Shown: in pieces, positions 1 to 5,832 of the stretch
Position numbering within the stretch: position 1 is the stretch's first letter
How the letters are laid out: every line of letters starts with the position of its first letter
Assembly (NCBI GenBank): GCA_946408315.1
Contig: CAMJRV010000137.1
Coordinates: forward strand, 1-6,523
DNA length: 6,523 nt
Reading direction: 5' to 3'
From: an uncultured Bacillota bacterium
Lineage (GTDB): Bacteria; Bacillota; Clostridia; Peptostreptococcales; Anaerovoracaceae
The notes under the pieces: generated by a model
Database searches by the model: none
Told to the model about the DNA's origin: nothing
What the model saw: the letters and a program-made list of their open reading frames with translations, nothing else
Made by a program: the position numbers and the translations under genes

Positions 1-2
1 TC

Positions 3-605
3 CTGCCGCTGGCGGCTGCCATATTGCTTTATCCGAAGATGCCAGAGCAGGTTCCGATCCATTGGAACATTCACGGAGTCGTTGACGGTTACGGTTCCAG
101 AGTATTCGGCACCTTCCTGCTTCCGCTGATGAACGTGGCACTGTACGTGATGTTTCTCGTTCTGCCCATGATCGACCCGAGAAGGGAAAATTACAGCAAG
201 TTTAACAGCTCCTACACGGTGATCCGGTATTCGCTTCACCTCTTTCTCGCATTGATATTCGGGATGACCGTGGCCGCGTCGCTGGGCTATCCTGTCGCTG
301 TCGGTAAGTGGGTGCCTGCCGGAGTTGCGGTTCTGTTCATCGCCATGGGGAATATCATGAGCAGGGTAAGGCATAATTACTTTGTGGGATTTCGATATCC
401 CTGGACTCTGGCAAATGAAGAGGTCTGGAAGAGAACCCACCAGCTCGGCGCAAAGCTCATGGTGGCAGGAGGCTTCGCCGCCCTGGCGGGCATCCTCTTT
501 ACACCGGATGCCGTCGGGTTTGTGATTTTGATGGCGGGCGTCTTCGTTCCGGTAATCATCACAACGATCTATTCCTACCTTATTTATAAGAGCATAGCGA
601 AATAG
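3..605 (+). CDS. SdpI/DUF1648 family multi-pass membrane protein (5' truncated by window)
   Basis: The frame is open from the window edge (codons from position 3) to a TAG at 603-605, giving 200 residues. A TTG at 24 is possible as a start, but the reading frame continues upstream with hydrophobic residues, so the true start almost certainly lies outside the window. Near the N-terminus the stretch PEQVPIHWNIHGVVDGYGSR (about 42-101) matches the DUF1648 signature. The stretch FVGFRYPWTLANEEVWKRTH (381-440) is the hallmark of the SdpI family. About five to six hydrophobic segments are visible, the last just before the basic C-terminus. Bacillus SdpI gives immunity to the SDP killing factor and signals to an ArsR-type repressor; many homologues have no known toxin partner. 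SdpI proteins are around 200-220 residues, so only a few residues are missing. The gene ends in a shared hairpin with the convergent GH18 gene. Family assignment is firm; a role in toxin immunity is inference. Confidence 0.88.
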   Translation: MPLAAAILLYPKMPEQVPIHWNIHGVVDGYGSRVFGTFLLPLMNVALYVMFLVLPMIDPRRENYSKFNSSYTVIRYSLHLFLALIFGMTVAASLGYPVAVGKWVPAGVAVLFIAMGNIMSRVRHNYFVGFRYPWTLANEEVWKRTHQLGAKLMVAGGFAALAGILFTPDAVGFVILMAGVFVPVIITTIYSYLIYKSIAK

Positions 606-616
606 AAAATGGAAAT

Positions 617-644
617 AAAAAAAGTGGCGTTAGCCACTTTTTTT
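617..644. terminator. Bidirectional intrinsic terminator between SdpI-family and GH18 genes
   Basis: A perfect inverted repeat reads A7-GTGGC (617-628), loop GTTA, GCCAC-T7 (633-644). The GC-rich core is followed by seven T residues on either strand, so it can end transcription of the plus-strand SdpI-family gene and of the minus-strand GH18 gene. The stop codon of the GH18 gene (643-645) overlaps the end of the repeat. Confidence 0.9.
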
Positions 645-2325
645 AGTATGGATTCTCGTAATTGCTGAGAGGCTTATTCTTTTTCAGCATACCGTTGAAA
701 ACATCCCAGATATCGTCCTCTCCCTGGCTGAGCTGCCAGCAGGCGCTGCCTGCCAGACTGTACCTTGAGACCAGATTCAACCGGTTGGCAATGGAACGGG
801 AGTCTTCAAGCCAGATTTTGCTGGTGTTCGCGCCATTGGCGTATTCCGCATAGTATTGCTTTTCCTTGTCCAGCCAGACCGGCGTAAGGTTGTTTGATTG
901 AACGGCGGTTCTGGCCGACTCCATCTTTGCGGATGGATTGGAAACGATCTTTCCGGTGCTGTCGACGGTCCATATCCTCGTATAGAGCGGAATTCCAAGC
1001 AGCAGCTTGGAAGCGGGAACCTCTTTGAGCGTAGTCTTCAGGGCCTCTTCGACCCAGGGCAGGGAAGCGATGGAGCCCGCCGCCGGGCTCCCGGCATAAT
1101 GCTCGTCGTAGGTCATAACCGCCAGATAATCTACGTATTTGGCGAGAGCGGCCCGGTCGTATTCTATCGTCCAGGGTCTCGGTATCAACGTATCGATGGA
1201 GAGGACAAGCCCCTGCCGTTCCGTATAGTTTCTCAGAAGCGCCGTAAAGGCCACGAGCCCTGCGGCGTCGCCGTCGGCCACATCCTCATAGTCGATATTG
1301 ATTCCGTCCACATCATAGAGACAGGAATAAAAGATATACTGGGCGACCGACCGGTTCAGCAGGCCGCTGTTGTTAAAGGTCTTTGTCGTAAAGGCGGTGG
1401 AGCCTTTCGTCGCCATGTTGTTCGTTATGGTGGCCCAAACCATGTAACCGCTGGAATGGGCGGAGTCCGTATAACCCTTGTCCCCGTTGTTCTCCACGCT
1501 GCCATCGCCGTCTACGATCAGGTCGAACCAGGTGGGGGAAAGGATATCGAGGCCGCCGTGCTTAACGGACGGCGCAGCCGGGGTGATGTTCCCGACATAT
1601 TCCCAGGCGAGGTTGATCTTTTCGCTGCCTCGCTTAAACTTTGTCTTCTTTGGGGAGTAGAAATCGACTTTTGATAAATCGATTTCCGATATGGTGACAT
1701 AGTCCTTCATCACATAGGCGGTATTCCCGTCTTCTCCCGTGATTTTATAGTAATTGTCCGTTTCACCCGTGATGAATACGGTATCGTTCTGACTGAGATT
1801 CACCGGCTTGCCTTCCCCTTCCAGTAGGGAAGAGACGGCCTGGACGCCGGCCCGGTTGATCTTTGCGATCTTATCCGTGCCGGAGTAAGCGCGCATCTTG
1901 ACGGTATTGCCGGATACGGTATAGCTGATTTTAAAGAACTGCTCTGTTGTGTTCAACGGAAAGTAGAGATCTTTTTCGATCTCCCGCAGCGGGATGTAGA
2001 TGCTGCCGCCGTAAGTCTTTACAAAATTTGTGGTGGCGTCGTCTGCCAGCATGATATTTTGAGCGGCAAGGTTGATGGCGAGCCGTTTATTTGTCTCATC
2101 CACCGTGATCCCGGGGTTTTTCGCGTAGCTTCCGATCATAGAAACGGGAAGGTAGGGGGTGTTGTTTATGTAATAGCCTCTCTGGCTGATCATCTGATTG
2201 TTGTAAAAGAGCGTATACGTTTCGTCGTTCGCTCCGAAGGCGGGGAGATAGAGCAAAAGGCCGCTGTTGATTCCTGTGATGAGCAAACAAAAAACAATGA
2301 GTATCGAAATAATCCTTTTCTTCAT
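643..2325 (-). CDS. Secreted glycoside hydrolase family 18 protein with copper-amine-oxidase-like N-domain and SH3-like domain
   Basis: The 560-residue product starts with a signal peptide (KKR then a hydrophobic core, likely cut after AFG near residue 31). Residues about 35-150 resemble a copper amine oxidase N-terminal-like domain (NNTPYLPVSMI, GSIYIPLREI), a wall-associated module common in Clostridia. Residues about 155-213 look like a bacterial SH3 domain (LLEGEGKPVNLSQNDTVFI). The GH18 barrel covers about 235-550. Its active-site strand is DGINIDYE (340-347; nt 1285-1308) with Glu347 as predicted acid and Asp345 assisting. MTYDEHY (404-410) and CWQLSQGEDDIW (529-540) are further GH18 landmarks. 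Asn at the fourth position of DxxDxDxE is seen in spore cortex-lytic relatives (YaaH/SleL type), which cleave N-acetylglucosaminyl bonds. The expected target is therefore peptidoglycan or another GlcNAc polymer outside the cell. The start is set by AGAAGGGG at 2333-2340, seven bases upstream. No LysM is present, unlike YaaH/SleL. Family is firm, substrate inferred. Confidence 0.92.
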   Translation of the reverse strand: MKKRIISILIVFCLLITGINSGLLLYLPAFGANDETYTLFYNNQMISQRGYYINNTPYLPVSMIGSYAKNPGITVDETNKRLAINLAAQNIMLADDATTNFVKTYGGSIYIPLREIEKDLYFPLNTTEQFFKISYTVSGNTVKMRAYSGTDKIAKINRAGVQAVSSLLEGEGKPVNLSQNDTVFITGETDNYYKITGEDGNTAYVMKDYVTISEIDLSKVDFYSPKKTKFKRGSEKINLAWEYVGNITPAAPSVKHGGLDILSPTWFDLIVDGDGSVENNGDKGYTDSAHSSGYMVWATITNNMATKGSTAFTTKTFNNSGLLNRSVAQYIFYSCLYDVDGINIDYEDVADGDAAGLVAFTALLRNYTERQGLVLSIDTLIPRPWTIEYDRAALAKYVDYLAVMTYDEHYAGSPAAGSIASLPWVEEALKTTLKEVPASKLLLGIPLYTRIWTVDSTGKIVSNPSAKMESARTAVQSNNLTPVWLDKEKQYYAEYANGANTSKIWLEDSRSIANRLNLVSRYSLAGSACWQLSQGEDDIWDVFNGMLKKNKPLSNYENPY

Positions 2326-2354
2326 AGAAATGCCCCTTCTGCTTTTTTAGAATG

Positions 2355-2390
2355 CCTTTGGTCGAACGTTCCATATCTGGTAAACCAAGG
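2355..2390 (-). promoter_or_regulatory. Hairpin in the predicted leader of the GH18 gene
   Basis: CCTTTGGT (2355-2362) pairs with ACCAAGG (2384-2390) with one bulged T. The loop contains the 8-bp palindrome GAACGTTC (2364-2371) and CCATATCTGG (2371-2380), a near-palindrome. It would lie in the 5' untranslated region of the GH18 mRNA if the promoter at 2417-2445 is used. It could be an operator or an RNA hairpin; no known regulator motif is recognised. Confidence 0.35.
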
Positions 2391-2416
2391 GCGTCATAAC
2401 TTCTCATTTTTTAACC

Positions 2417-2445
2417 ATTATATACTATACAGAAGTGGTTTTCTA
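2417..2445 (-). promoter_or_regulatory. Predicted housekeeping-type promoter of the GH18 gene
   Basis: On the minus strand a perfect -10 TATAAT (2417-2422) lies 17 bases downstream of TAGAAA (2440-2445), which matches four of six positions of the -35 consensus. Transcription would start near 2410, leaving a leader of about 85 nt. The promoter lies about 75-120 bp from the start of the divergent GH26-like gene, for which I see no equally convincing promoter. A sporulation-type promoter cannot be ruled out. Confidence 0.5.
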
Positions 2446-2520
2446 TGGTTTAATGGGAAAGATATCATTAAGACTGTGTTACAAAGTAAAGTACCAATTG
2501 AACCAGAATTTAGTATTTAC

Positions 2521-2527
2521 AAAGGAG
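2521..2527 (+). promoter_or_regulatory. Ribosome binding site that fixes the start of the GH26-like gene
   Basis: AAAGGAG is placed nine bases before the ATG at 2537. The open frame extends upstream to a GTG at 2435, but that segment has no ribosome binding site and would place 34 hydrophilic residues in front of a clear signal-anchor sequence. The ATG at 2537 is therefore the start. Confidence 0.85.
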
Positions 2528-2536
2528 CAGGAATCG

Positions 2537-4222
2537 ATGAAGGGCACCTTACTTAAAGTTTTCAGCACTGTGATTGTGATCTCGCTGGTAGCGGCTGTCG
2601 TTTTGACAGATCGCTTTGTTCAGGAAGCGGCGGCGGAGCAGAGGAGAGAGACGGCCAAACGGCTGGAAGAGAGCCAGGAGGCTGCGCTGGAGGTTGAAAA
2701 GCGGAAGCTGATCCAGGAAGAGCAGGAGAAGCTTTTGCGGCGACAGCTAGCGGAAGAGCAGGGAGAAAAGGGGACTTACATCCTCGCGGGGATCGGCGGC
2801 GGAAAAAACCTGTTCACCAATAAGGTGGACGGATATACGGTTGAGATTCCGTCGGATATGAAGGCTGACATGCGGTTTTCTAATGTGAGAGCCGTATTGG
2901 AGGGCGAAGAACTGAAAATCGAAATTTACCGGCAGGAGCTCGAAAATGCGGGAGGCGTCGGTACTGAAAGCTATATCAACTATTCCAACCTGTTTATCAA
3001 CAACCGGATCGACCATAACAAGGAACTGAAAGGAAAGACGGAGGCAGGAGGAAGGTCGGTATCCTACCTGCAATGGTCGAGAAGGGCTCTGAATAAAATT
3101 GAAAACGACAAATGTCATTATGCGTCTGTGGAAGTCCCCCTATCCGACCGGGAGGTGCTTACGTTTTTATTCAAGAGCAGCCGGAAATTTGAAAATAAAA
3201 GCTATCTGGACATTGTCGGGAGCCTGAAGCTCATCGAAAAAACGGCAGAGCCCTATGTCCGGAAAATCTATAAGACAGAGAATCAGAACTGGGATGAGAA
3301 GACGGCGGCCGTCTATCAGACCTACTTCGGCGATGACGCCCGGCTTCAGTGGGGCATCTTTGAAACGGACGCTCCGGTGGATTTCACAGAATTGAAAAAA
3401 ATCGAGGACAAGCTGAACTTTACCTTCCCGATCCTCTTGTATTATACCGGGGTATTGGAAGACAAGGAAGCACACCCCTCTCTGTCCATCGCTCTGAAAA
3501 ATGCGAAGCTGGAAGACCGTATCCTTGAACTTACGCTTCAGACGACAGAACAGGCTTCGGGAAAGGGGAATATGGTCTACGACGTTCTCGACGGCGCGTA
3601 CGACACCTATTTGAAAAATTATGCCAGAGAGGTGGCAAATTACGGCGAGCCGATTCTTTTCCGGCTGGGGAATGAGATGAACGGGGACTGGTGCGTCTAT
3701 TCGTCACATCATACGGCAAAGGATACGGATATTTTCAAGGCGTTTTACTGCTATCTCTACCAAATTTTCCAGGAGGCAGGTGCCGACAATGTGATCTGGG
3801 TCTGGAATCCCAACGGAAAATCGTTCCCCGATTTCAAATGGAACGACGAGCTCTGCTACTATCCGGGAGACGAATACGTTGATGTAGTGGGCATGACAAG
3901 CTACAATACGGGAACCTACTATGAAAGCGAAAACTGGACGGAGTTTGACGATATGTACGACGATCTCTATGAGAAATATATCGGCCTTTACGAGAAGCCT
4001 CTCATGATCACCGAGTTTTCCTCCAGCAGCGTGGGCGGAAGCAAGGAAGCCTGGGTTTCCAATATGTTCCGCCACATTGGAAAGTATGAAAGAATCAAGG
4101 TAGCGATCTGGTGGGACGGCTGTGATTGGGACGCGGAGGGAAATGTGGCAAGGTCGTATTTTATCGATGAGACGGAAGAACTCATCCGGGTGTTCCGGGA
4201 AAATCTGGCGCGCTTTCGATAA
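2537..4222 (+). CDS. Membrane-anchored protein with coiled-coil stalk, unassigned middle domain and GH26-like glycosidase domain
   Basis: The 561-residue product has a short basic N-terminus and a hydrophobic anchor (about 7-24). A Glu/Lys/Arg/Gln-rich segment (about 28-77) is very likely a coiled coil. Residues about 85-240 form a mixed alpha/beta region that I do not recognise. Residues about 250-558 match GH26 (clan GH-A, beta-mannanase and related endoglycanases). Landmarks are PILFRLGNEMNGDW with predicted acid/base Glu380, the WVWNPNG strand (421-427), the YYPGDEYVDVVGMTSYN stretch (441-457), ITEF with predicted nucleophile Glu493, and AIWWD (523-527). The residue before Glu380 is Asn, where GH26 enzymes usually have His. 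With an uncleaved anchor the enzyme would sit outside on a stalk; cleavage after the AAA near residue 33 is an alternative. The likely substrate is a beta-linked mannose or glucose polysaccharide of the envelope or an exopolysaccharide. It is transcribed away from the GH18 gene and is monocistronic. GH26 membership is strong, substrate unknown. Confidence 0.87.
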   Translation: MKGTLLKVFSTVIVISLVAAVVLTDRFVQEAAAEQRRETAKRLEESQEAALEVEKRKLIQEEQEKLLRRQLAEEQGEKGTYILAGIGGGKNLFTNKVDGYTVEIPSDMKADMRFSNVRAVLEGEELKIEIYRQELENAGGVGTESYINYSNLFINNRIDHNKELKGKTEAGGRSVSYLQWSRRALNKIENDKCHYASVEVPLSDREVLTFLFKSSRKFENKSYLDIVGSLKLIEKTAEPYVRKIYKTENQNWDEKTAAVYQTYFGDDARLQWGIFETDAPVDFTELKKIEDKLNFTFPILLYYTGVLEDKEAHPSLSIALKNAKLEDRILELTLQTTEQASGKGNMVYDVLDGAYDTYLKNYAREVANYGEPILFRLGNEMNGDWCVYSSHHTAKDTDIFKAFYCYLYQIFQEAGADNVIWVWNPNGKSFPDFKWNDELCYYPGDEYVDVVGMTSYNTGTYYESENWTEFDDMYDDLYEKYIGLYEKPLMITEFSSSSVGGSKEAWVSNMFRHIGKYERIKVAIWWDGCDWDAEGNVARSYFIDETEELIRVFRENLARFR

Positions 4223-4251
4223 TAGAAGAGGTTGCAGCAAAACAGCCTATG

Positions 4252-4306
4252 AAATTTGAGAGCCTATGAGAACCGCTTTGGGAAATCACAGGCTCTCAAA
4301 TTTTTT
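4252..4306. terminator. Terminator hairpin between GH26-like and deacetylase genes
   Basis: A perfect 14-bp inverted repeat pairs AAATTTGAGAGCCT (4252-4265) with AGGCTCTCAAATTT (4290-4303) around a 24-nt loop, followed by TTT (4304-4306). On the plus strand the tail has six T in a row, so it should end the GH26-like transcript. The same stem lies just after the stop of the convergent deacetylase gene and can act in the other direction with a weaker U-tract. Outer segments GCAAAACAG (4237-4245) and CTGTTTGC (4310-4317) can extend the pairing. Confidence 0.8.
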
Positions 4307-4327
4307 AGACTGTTTGCAATAGCCTTT

Positions 4328-5521
4328 TTACTGATAGGCATTTACGCCAAGGAGCTCGTCGACGGTAACAAAGGTGTATCCCTGCCACCTCAGCGATTGG
4401 ATCATTTCCGGCAGGGCTTCTTTTGTGACGGACTTTTGAAGATAGTCATGCATGAGAATGATAGCGCCGTCCCTGATGTCGGGCATCGTATTGATCAGCA
4501 CCTTGTCTACATCCTGATCTCGCCAGTCGTTGGTGTCGACGGACCATTTTATGACCTTGTAGCCCATCTCCCGCAGCTTCTGAAGGTTGCTGTCGGAAAC
4601 GAAGCCGTAGGGAGGGCGCATCAAGGCTGTTCTCAACCCTGTTATCCGCTGTATTTCGTTTTCCAGTTGTGTCATTTCATTGATCAGTTGGGCGTCTGTC
4701 AGCGTGCGGAGGTCGGGATGGGACCAGGTATGGCTCGCCACCGTATGGCCTTCCGCAATGATTCTTTTTATCATATCGCCGTTTCTTGCCACATTGCTTC
4801 CCACCAGAAAGAACGTGGCAGGCACACGATACATTTTCAGCAGATCCAGCACTTCAGAGGTAGCCTTTTTATCCGGTCCGTCGTCAAAGGTCAGAGCCAC
4901 CGCCCGCCGTCCGTCGGGGTAACCTTTATAAAAAAGAGTGTCCGGAAATCTGGCCACCGTCGGCGACATCTCCCTTTCGATATCGGCAAGAGTTTCTTCT
5001 CTGCTCGATTGGACGGGGATGATGAGCGCCTGGCCAACAAACAGCTTATCAGGATTTTTTAAACCATTTTCTACGGCCAGATCGCTCATATTCATACCGA
5101 GGCTGCGGGCGATCCTGTATAATGTATCTCCGGTTTTCACGGTATAGACTTTGGGAATGGACAGGATCTGGCCGCTGTAGATCCTGTCCCGGTCAACAAT
5201 TTGATTGACGTCGGCAAGAGTTGCCATGGATATTTCAAAATCCTGAGCGATCCGATACAGCGTATCACCGGGTTTGACCTGATAGGCCTGTTTATTTTCA
5301 GTTGGAATAATCAATACCTGTCCGGCGTAAATCATATCCGGGTAGGAGATATATTGATTATTTCCTAAAAGCGAATCTGTCGTTATGCCATGCTGCCTTG
5401 CAATTCCGCTCAGGGTTTCCCCCGGCAGTACGCGGTGAACCTGGTCCGCATAGGATAAGACCGGCATACAACAAAAGCTTATGAATGCAGCCGATAAAAC
5501 AATGAGTTTCCTAACCCTCAT
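4328..5521 (-). CDS. Secreted polysaccharide deacetylase (NodB/CE4) with three N-terminal LysM domains
   Basis: The 397-residue product has a signal peptide (RVRK, hydrophobic core, likely cut after SYA near residue 25). Three LysM repeats follow at about 28-73, 79-123 and 125-169, the second and third sharing GDTLYRIA; LysM binds GlcNAc-containing glycans such as peptidoglycan. The NodB domain covers about 205-390 with all five CE4 motifs: TFDDGP (211-216; Asp213 base, Asp214 metal), SHTWSH (263-268; His264 and His268 metal), RPPYG (302-306), DTNDW (329-333) and LMHD (356-359). The enzyme should be an active metal-dependent N-deacetylase acting on wall GlcNAc or MurNAc, a change that commonly lowers lysozyme sensitivity or marks cortex muramic delta-lactam formation. 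The AAGGAG at 5535-5540 is 13 bases from the ATG, longer than usual, but no closer in-frame start exists. It faces the GH26-like gene across a shared terminator. The exact acetyl target cannot be read from sequence. Confidence 0.94.
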   Translation of the reverse strand: MRVRKLIVLSAAFISFCCMPVLSYADQVHRVLPGETLSGIARQHGITTDSLLGNNQYISYPDMIYAGQVLIIPTENKQAYQVKPGDTLYRIAQDFEISMATLADVNQIVDRDRIYSGQILSIPKVYTVKTGDTLYRIARSLGMNMSDLAVENGLKNPDKLFVGQALIIPVQSSREETLADIEREMSPTVARFPDTLFYKGYPDGRRAVALTFDDGPDKKATSEVLDLLKMYRVPATFFLVGSNVARNGDMIKRIIAEGHTVASHTWSHPDLRTLTDAQLINEMTQLENEIQRITGLRTALMRPPYGFVSDSNLQKLREMGYKVIKWSVDTNDWRDQDVDKVLINTMPDIRDGAIILMHDYLQKSVTKEALPEMIQSLRWQGYTFVTVDELLGVNAYQ

Positions 5522-5581
5522 ACTTATGTTTTTACTCCTTCTATAAAATATTTGCAGTCTCTTCCTTATTGTGCATCTCTT

Positions 5582-5628
5582 CCTGAAAAAAATACCGGCT
5601 GCGCATAAGCTTGGTATAAGGTTTCAGG
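5582..5628 (-). promoter_or_regulatory. Terminator- or attenuator-like hairpin upstream of the deacetylase
   Basis: Read on the minus strand, an outer stem CCTGAAA/TTTCAGG (5622-5628 with 5582-5588) encloses an inner stem ATACC/GGTAT (5613-5617 with 5592-5596) followed directly by six T. If only the inner stem forms, it resembles an intrinsic terminator with a short stem; the outer stem would draw half of the T tract into pairing. It lies about 60 nt upstream of the deacetylase start. Function is inferred from sequence alone. Confidence 0.4.
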
Positions 5629-5679
5629 TCTCTCTTAGAAAATCCCATTGATCAGCTTTATATGCCGTGAATCGTAACA

Positions 5680-5726
5680 TGATTTACTTACAGCCGTTGG
5701 CAGGGCTGGCTCCCACTCGTAAATCA
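5680..5726. repeat. Inverted repeat with internal hairpin
   Basis: TGATTTAC (5680-5687) is matched by GTAAATCA (5719-5726). Inside, CAGCC (5691-5695) can pair with GGCTG (5704-5708). The element lies upstream of the LtaS-like promoter and also upstream of a possible -10 for the deacetylase, so it could be a shared operator or a structured RNA. I do not recognise it. Confidence 0.45.
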
Positions 5727-5770
5727 CGTCATGCTTATATGAAGATTGTATGAAGAAAAGCTCCAAATTC

Positions 5771-5799
5771 TTGTTTTATGAGCGAAAATGTAATATAAT
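5771..5799 (+). promoter_or_regulatory. Predicted promoter of the LtaS-like gene
   Basis: A perfect -10 TATAAT (5794-5799) is spaced 17 bases from TTGTTT (5771-5776), which keeps the TTG of the -35 consensus. Transcription would start near 5806, giving a leader of about 27 nt that contains the ribosome binding site. Confidence 0.65.
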
Positions 5800-5832
5800 G
5801 TCGTGGTTGAATCTGAAACAGGAGTGCTGGAA

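Larger units (their letters stand above)
5522..5832. other. 311-bp divergent intergenic region with hairpins and promoter
   Basis: This gap separates the deacetylase start (5521, -) from the LtaS-like start (5833, +). From left to right it holds the deacetylase ribosome binding site (5535-5540), a possible 11-codon leader ORF on the minus strand (5541-5576), a terminator-like hairpin (5582-5628), an inverted repeat (5680-5726) and the LtaS-like promoter (5771-5799). A TATAAA at 5657-5662 on the minus strand could be the -10 of the deacetylase promoter, but I find no good -35. No known riboswitch, tRNA or sRNA family is recognised. Confidence 0.6.

Noticed and set aside
24..26. TTG as the start of the SdpI-family protein
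   Set aside because: The frame is open to the window edge with membrane-helix-like residues, and the family needs a few more N-terminal residues.
898..1674. 258-codon plus-strand open frame antisense to the GH18 gene
   Set aside because: It is opposite a well-supported GH18 coding region with intact motifs, lacks a convincing ribosome binding site and its product resembles no family.
2363..2372. CGAACGTTCC as a LexA (SOS) box
   Set aside because: Gram-positive LexA boxes have four bases between CGAAC and GTTCG; here the half-sites touch and the last base differs.
2096..2407. 103-codon minus-strand open frame overlapping the GH18 start in another frame
   Set aside because: It overlaps the GH18 signal peptide region out of frame and lacks family resemblance.
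2435..2536. GTG at 2435 as an upstream start for the GH26-like protein
   Set aside because: It has no ribosome binding site and would bury the signal anchor behind 34 residues; AAAGGAG supports the ATG at 2537.
2059..2556. 165-codon plus-strand open frame spanning the GH18 5' end and the divergent promoter region
   Set aside because: It crosses the promoter and ribosome binding sites of two supported genes and has no recognisable product.
3704..4240. 178-codon minus-strand open frame opposite the GH26-like domain
   Set aside because: It is a mirror of the catalytic domain coding sequence and shows no family features or good start site.
4256..5062. 268-codon plus-strand open frame antisense to the deacetylase gene
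   Set aside because: It begins inside the terminator hairpin and mirrors the NodB coding sequence; the minus-strand protein carries all CE4 motifs.
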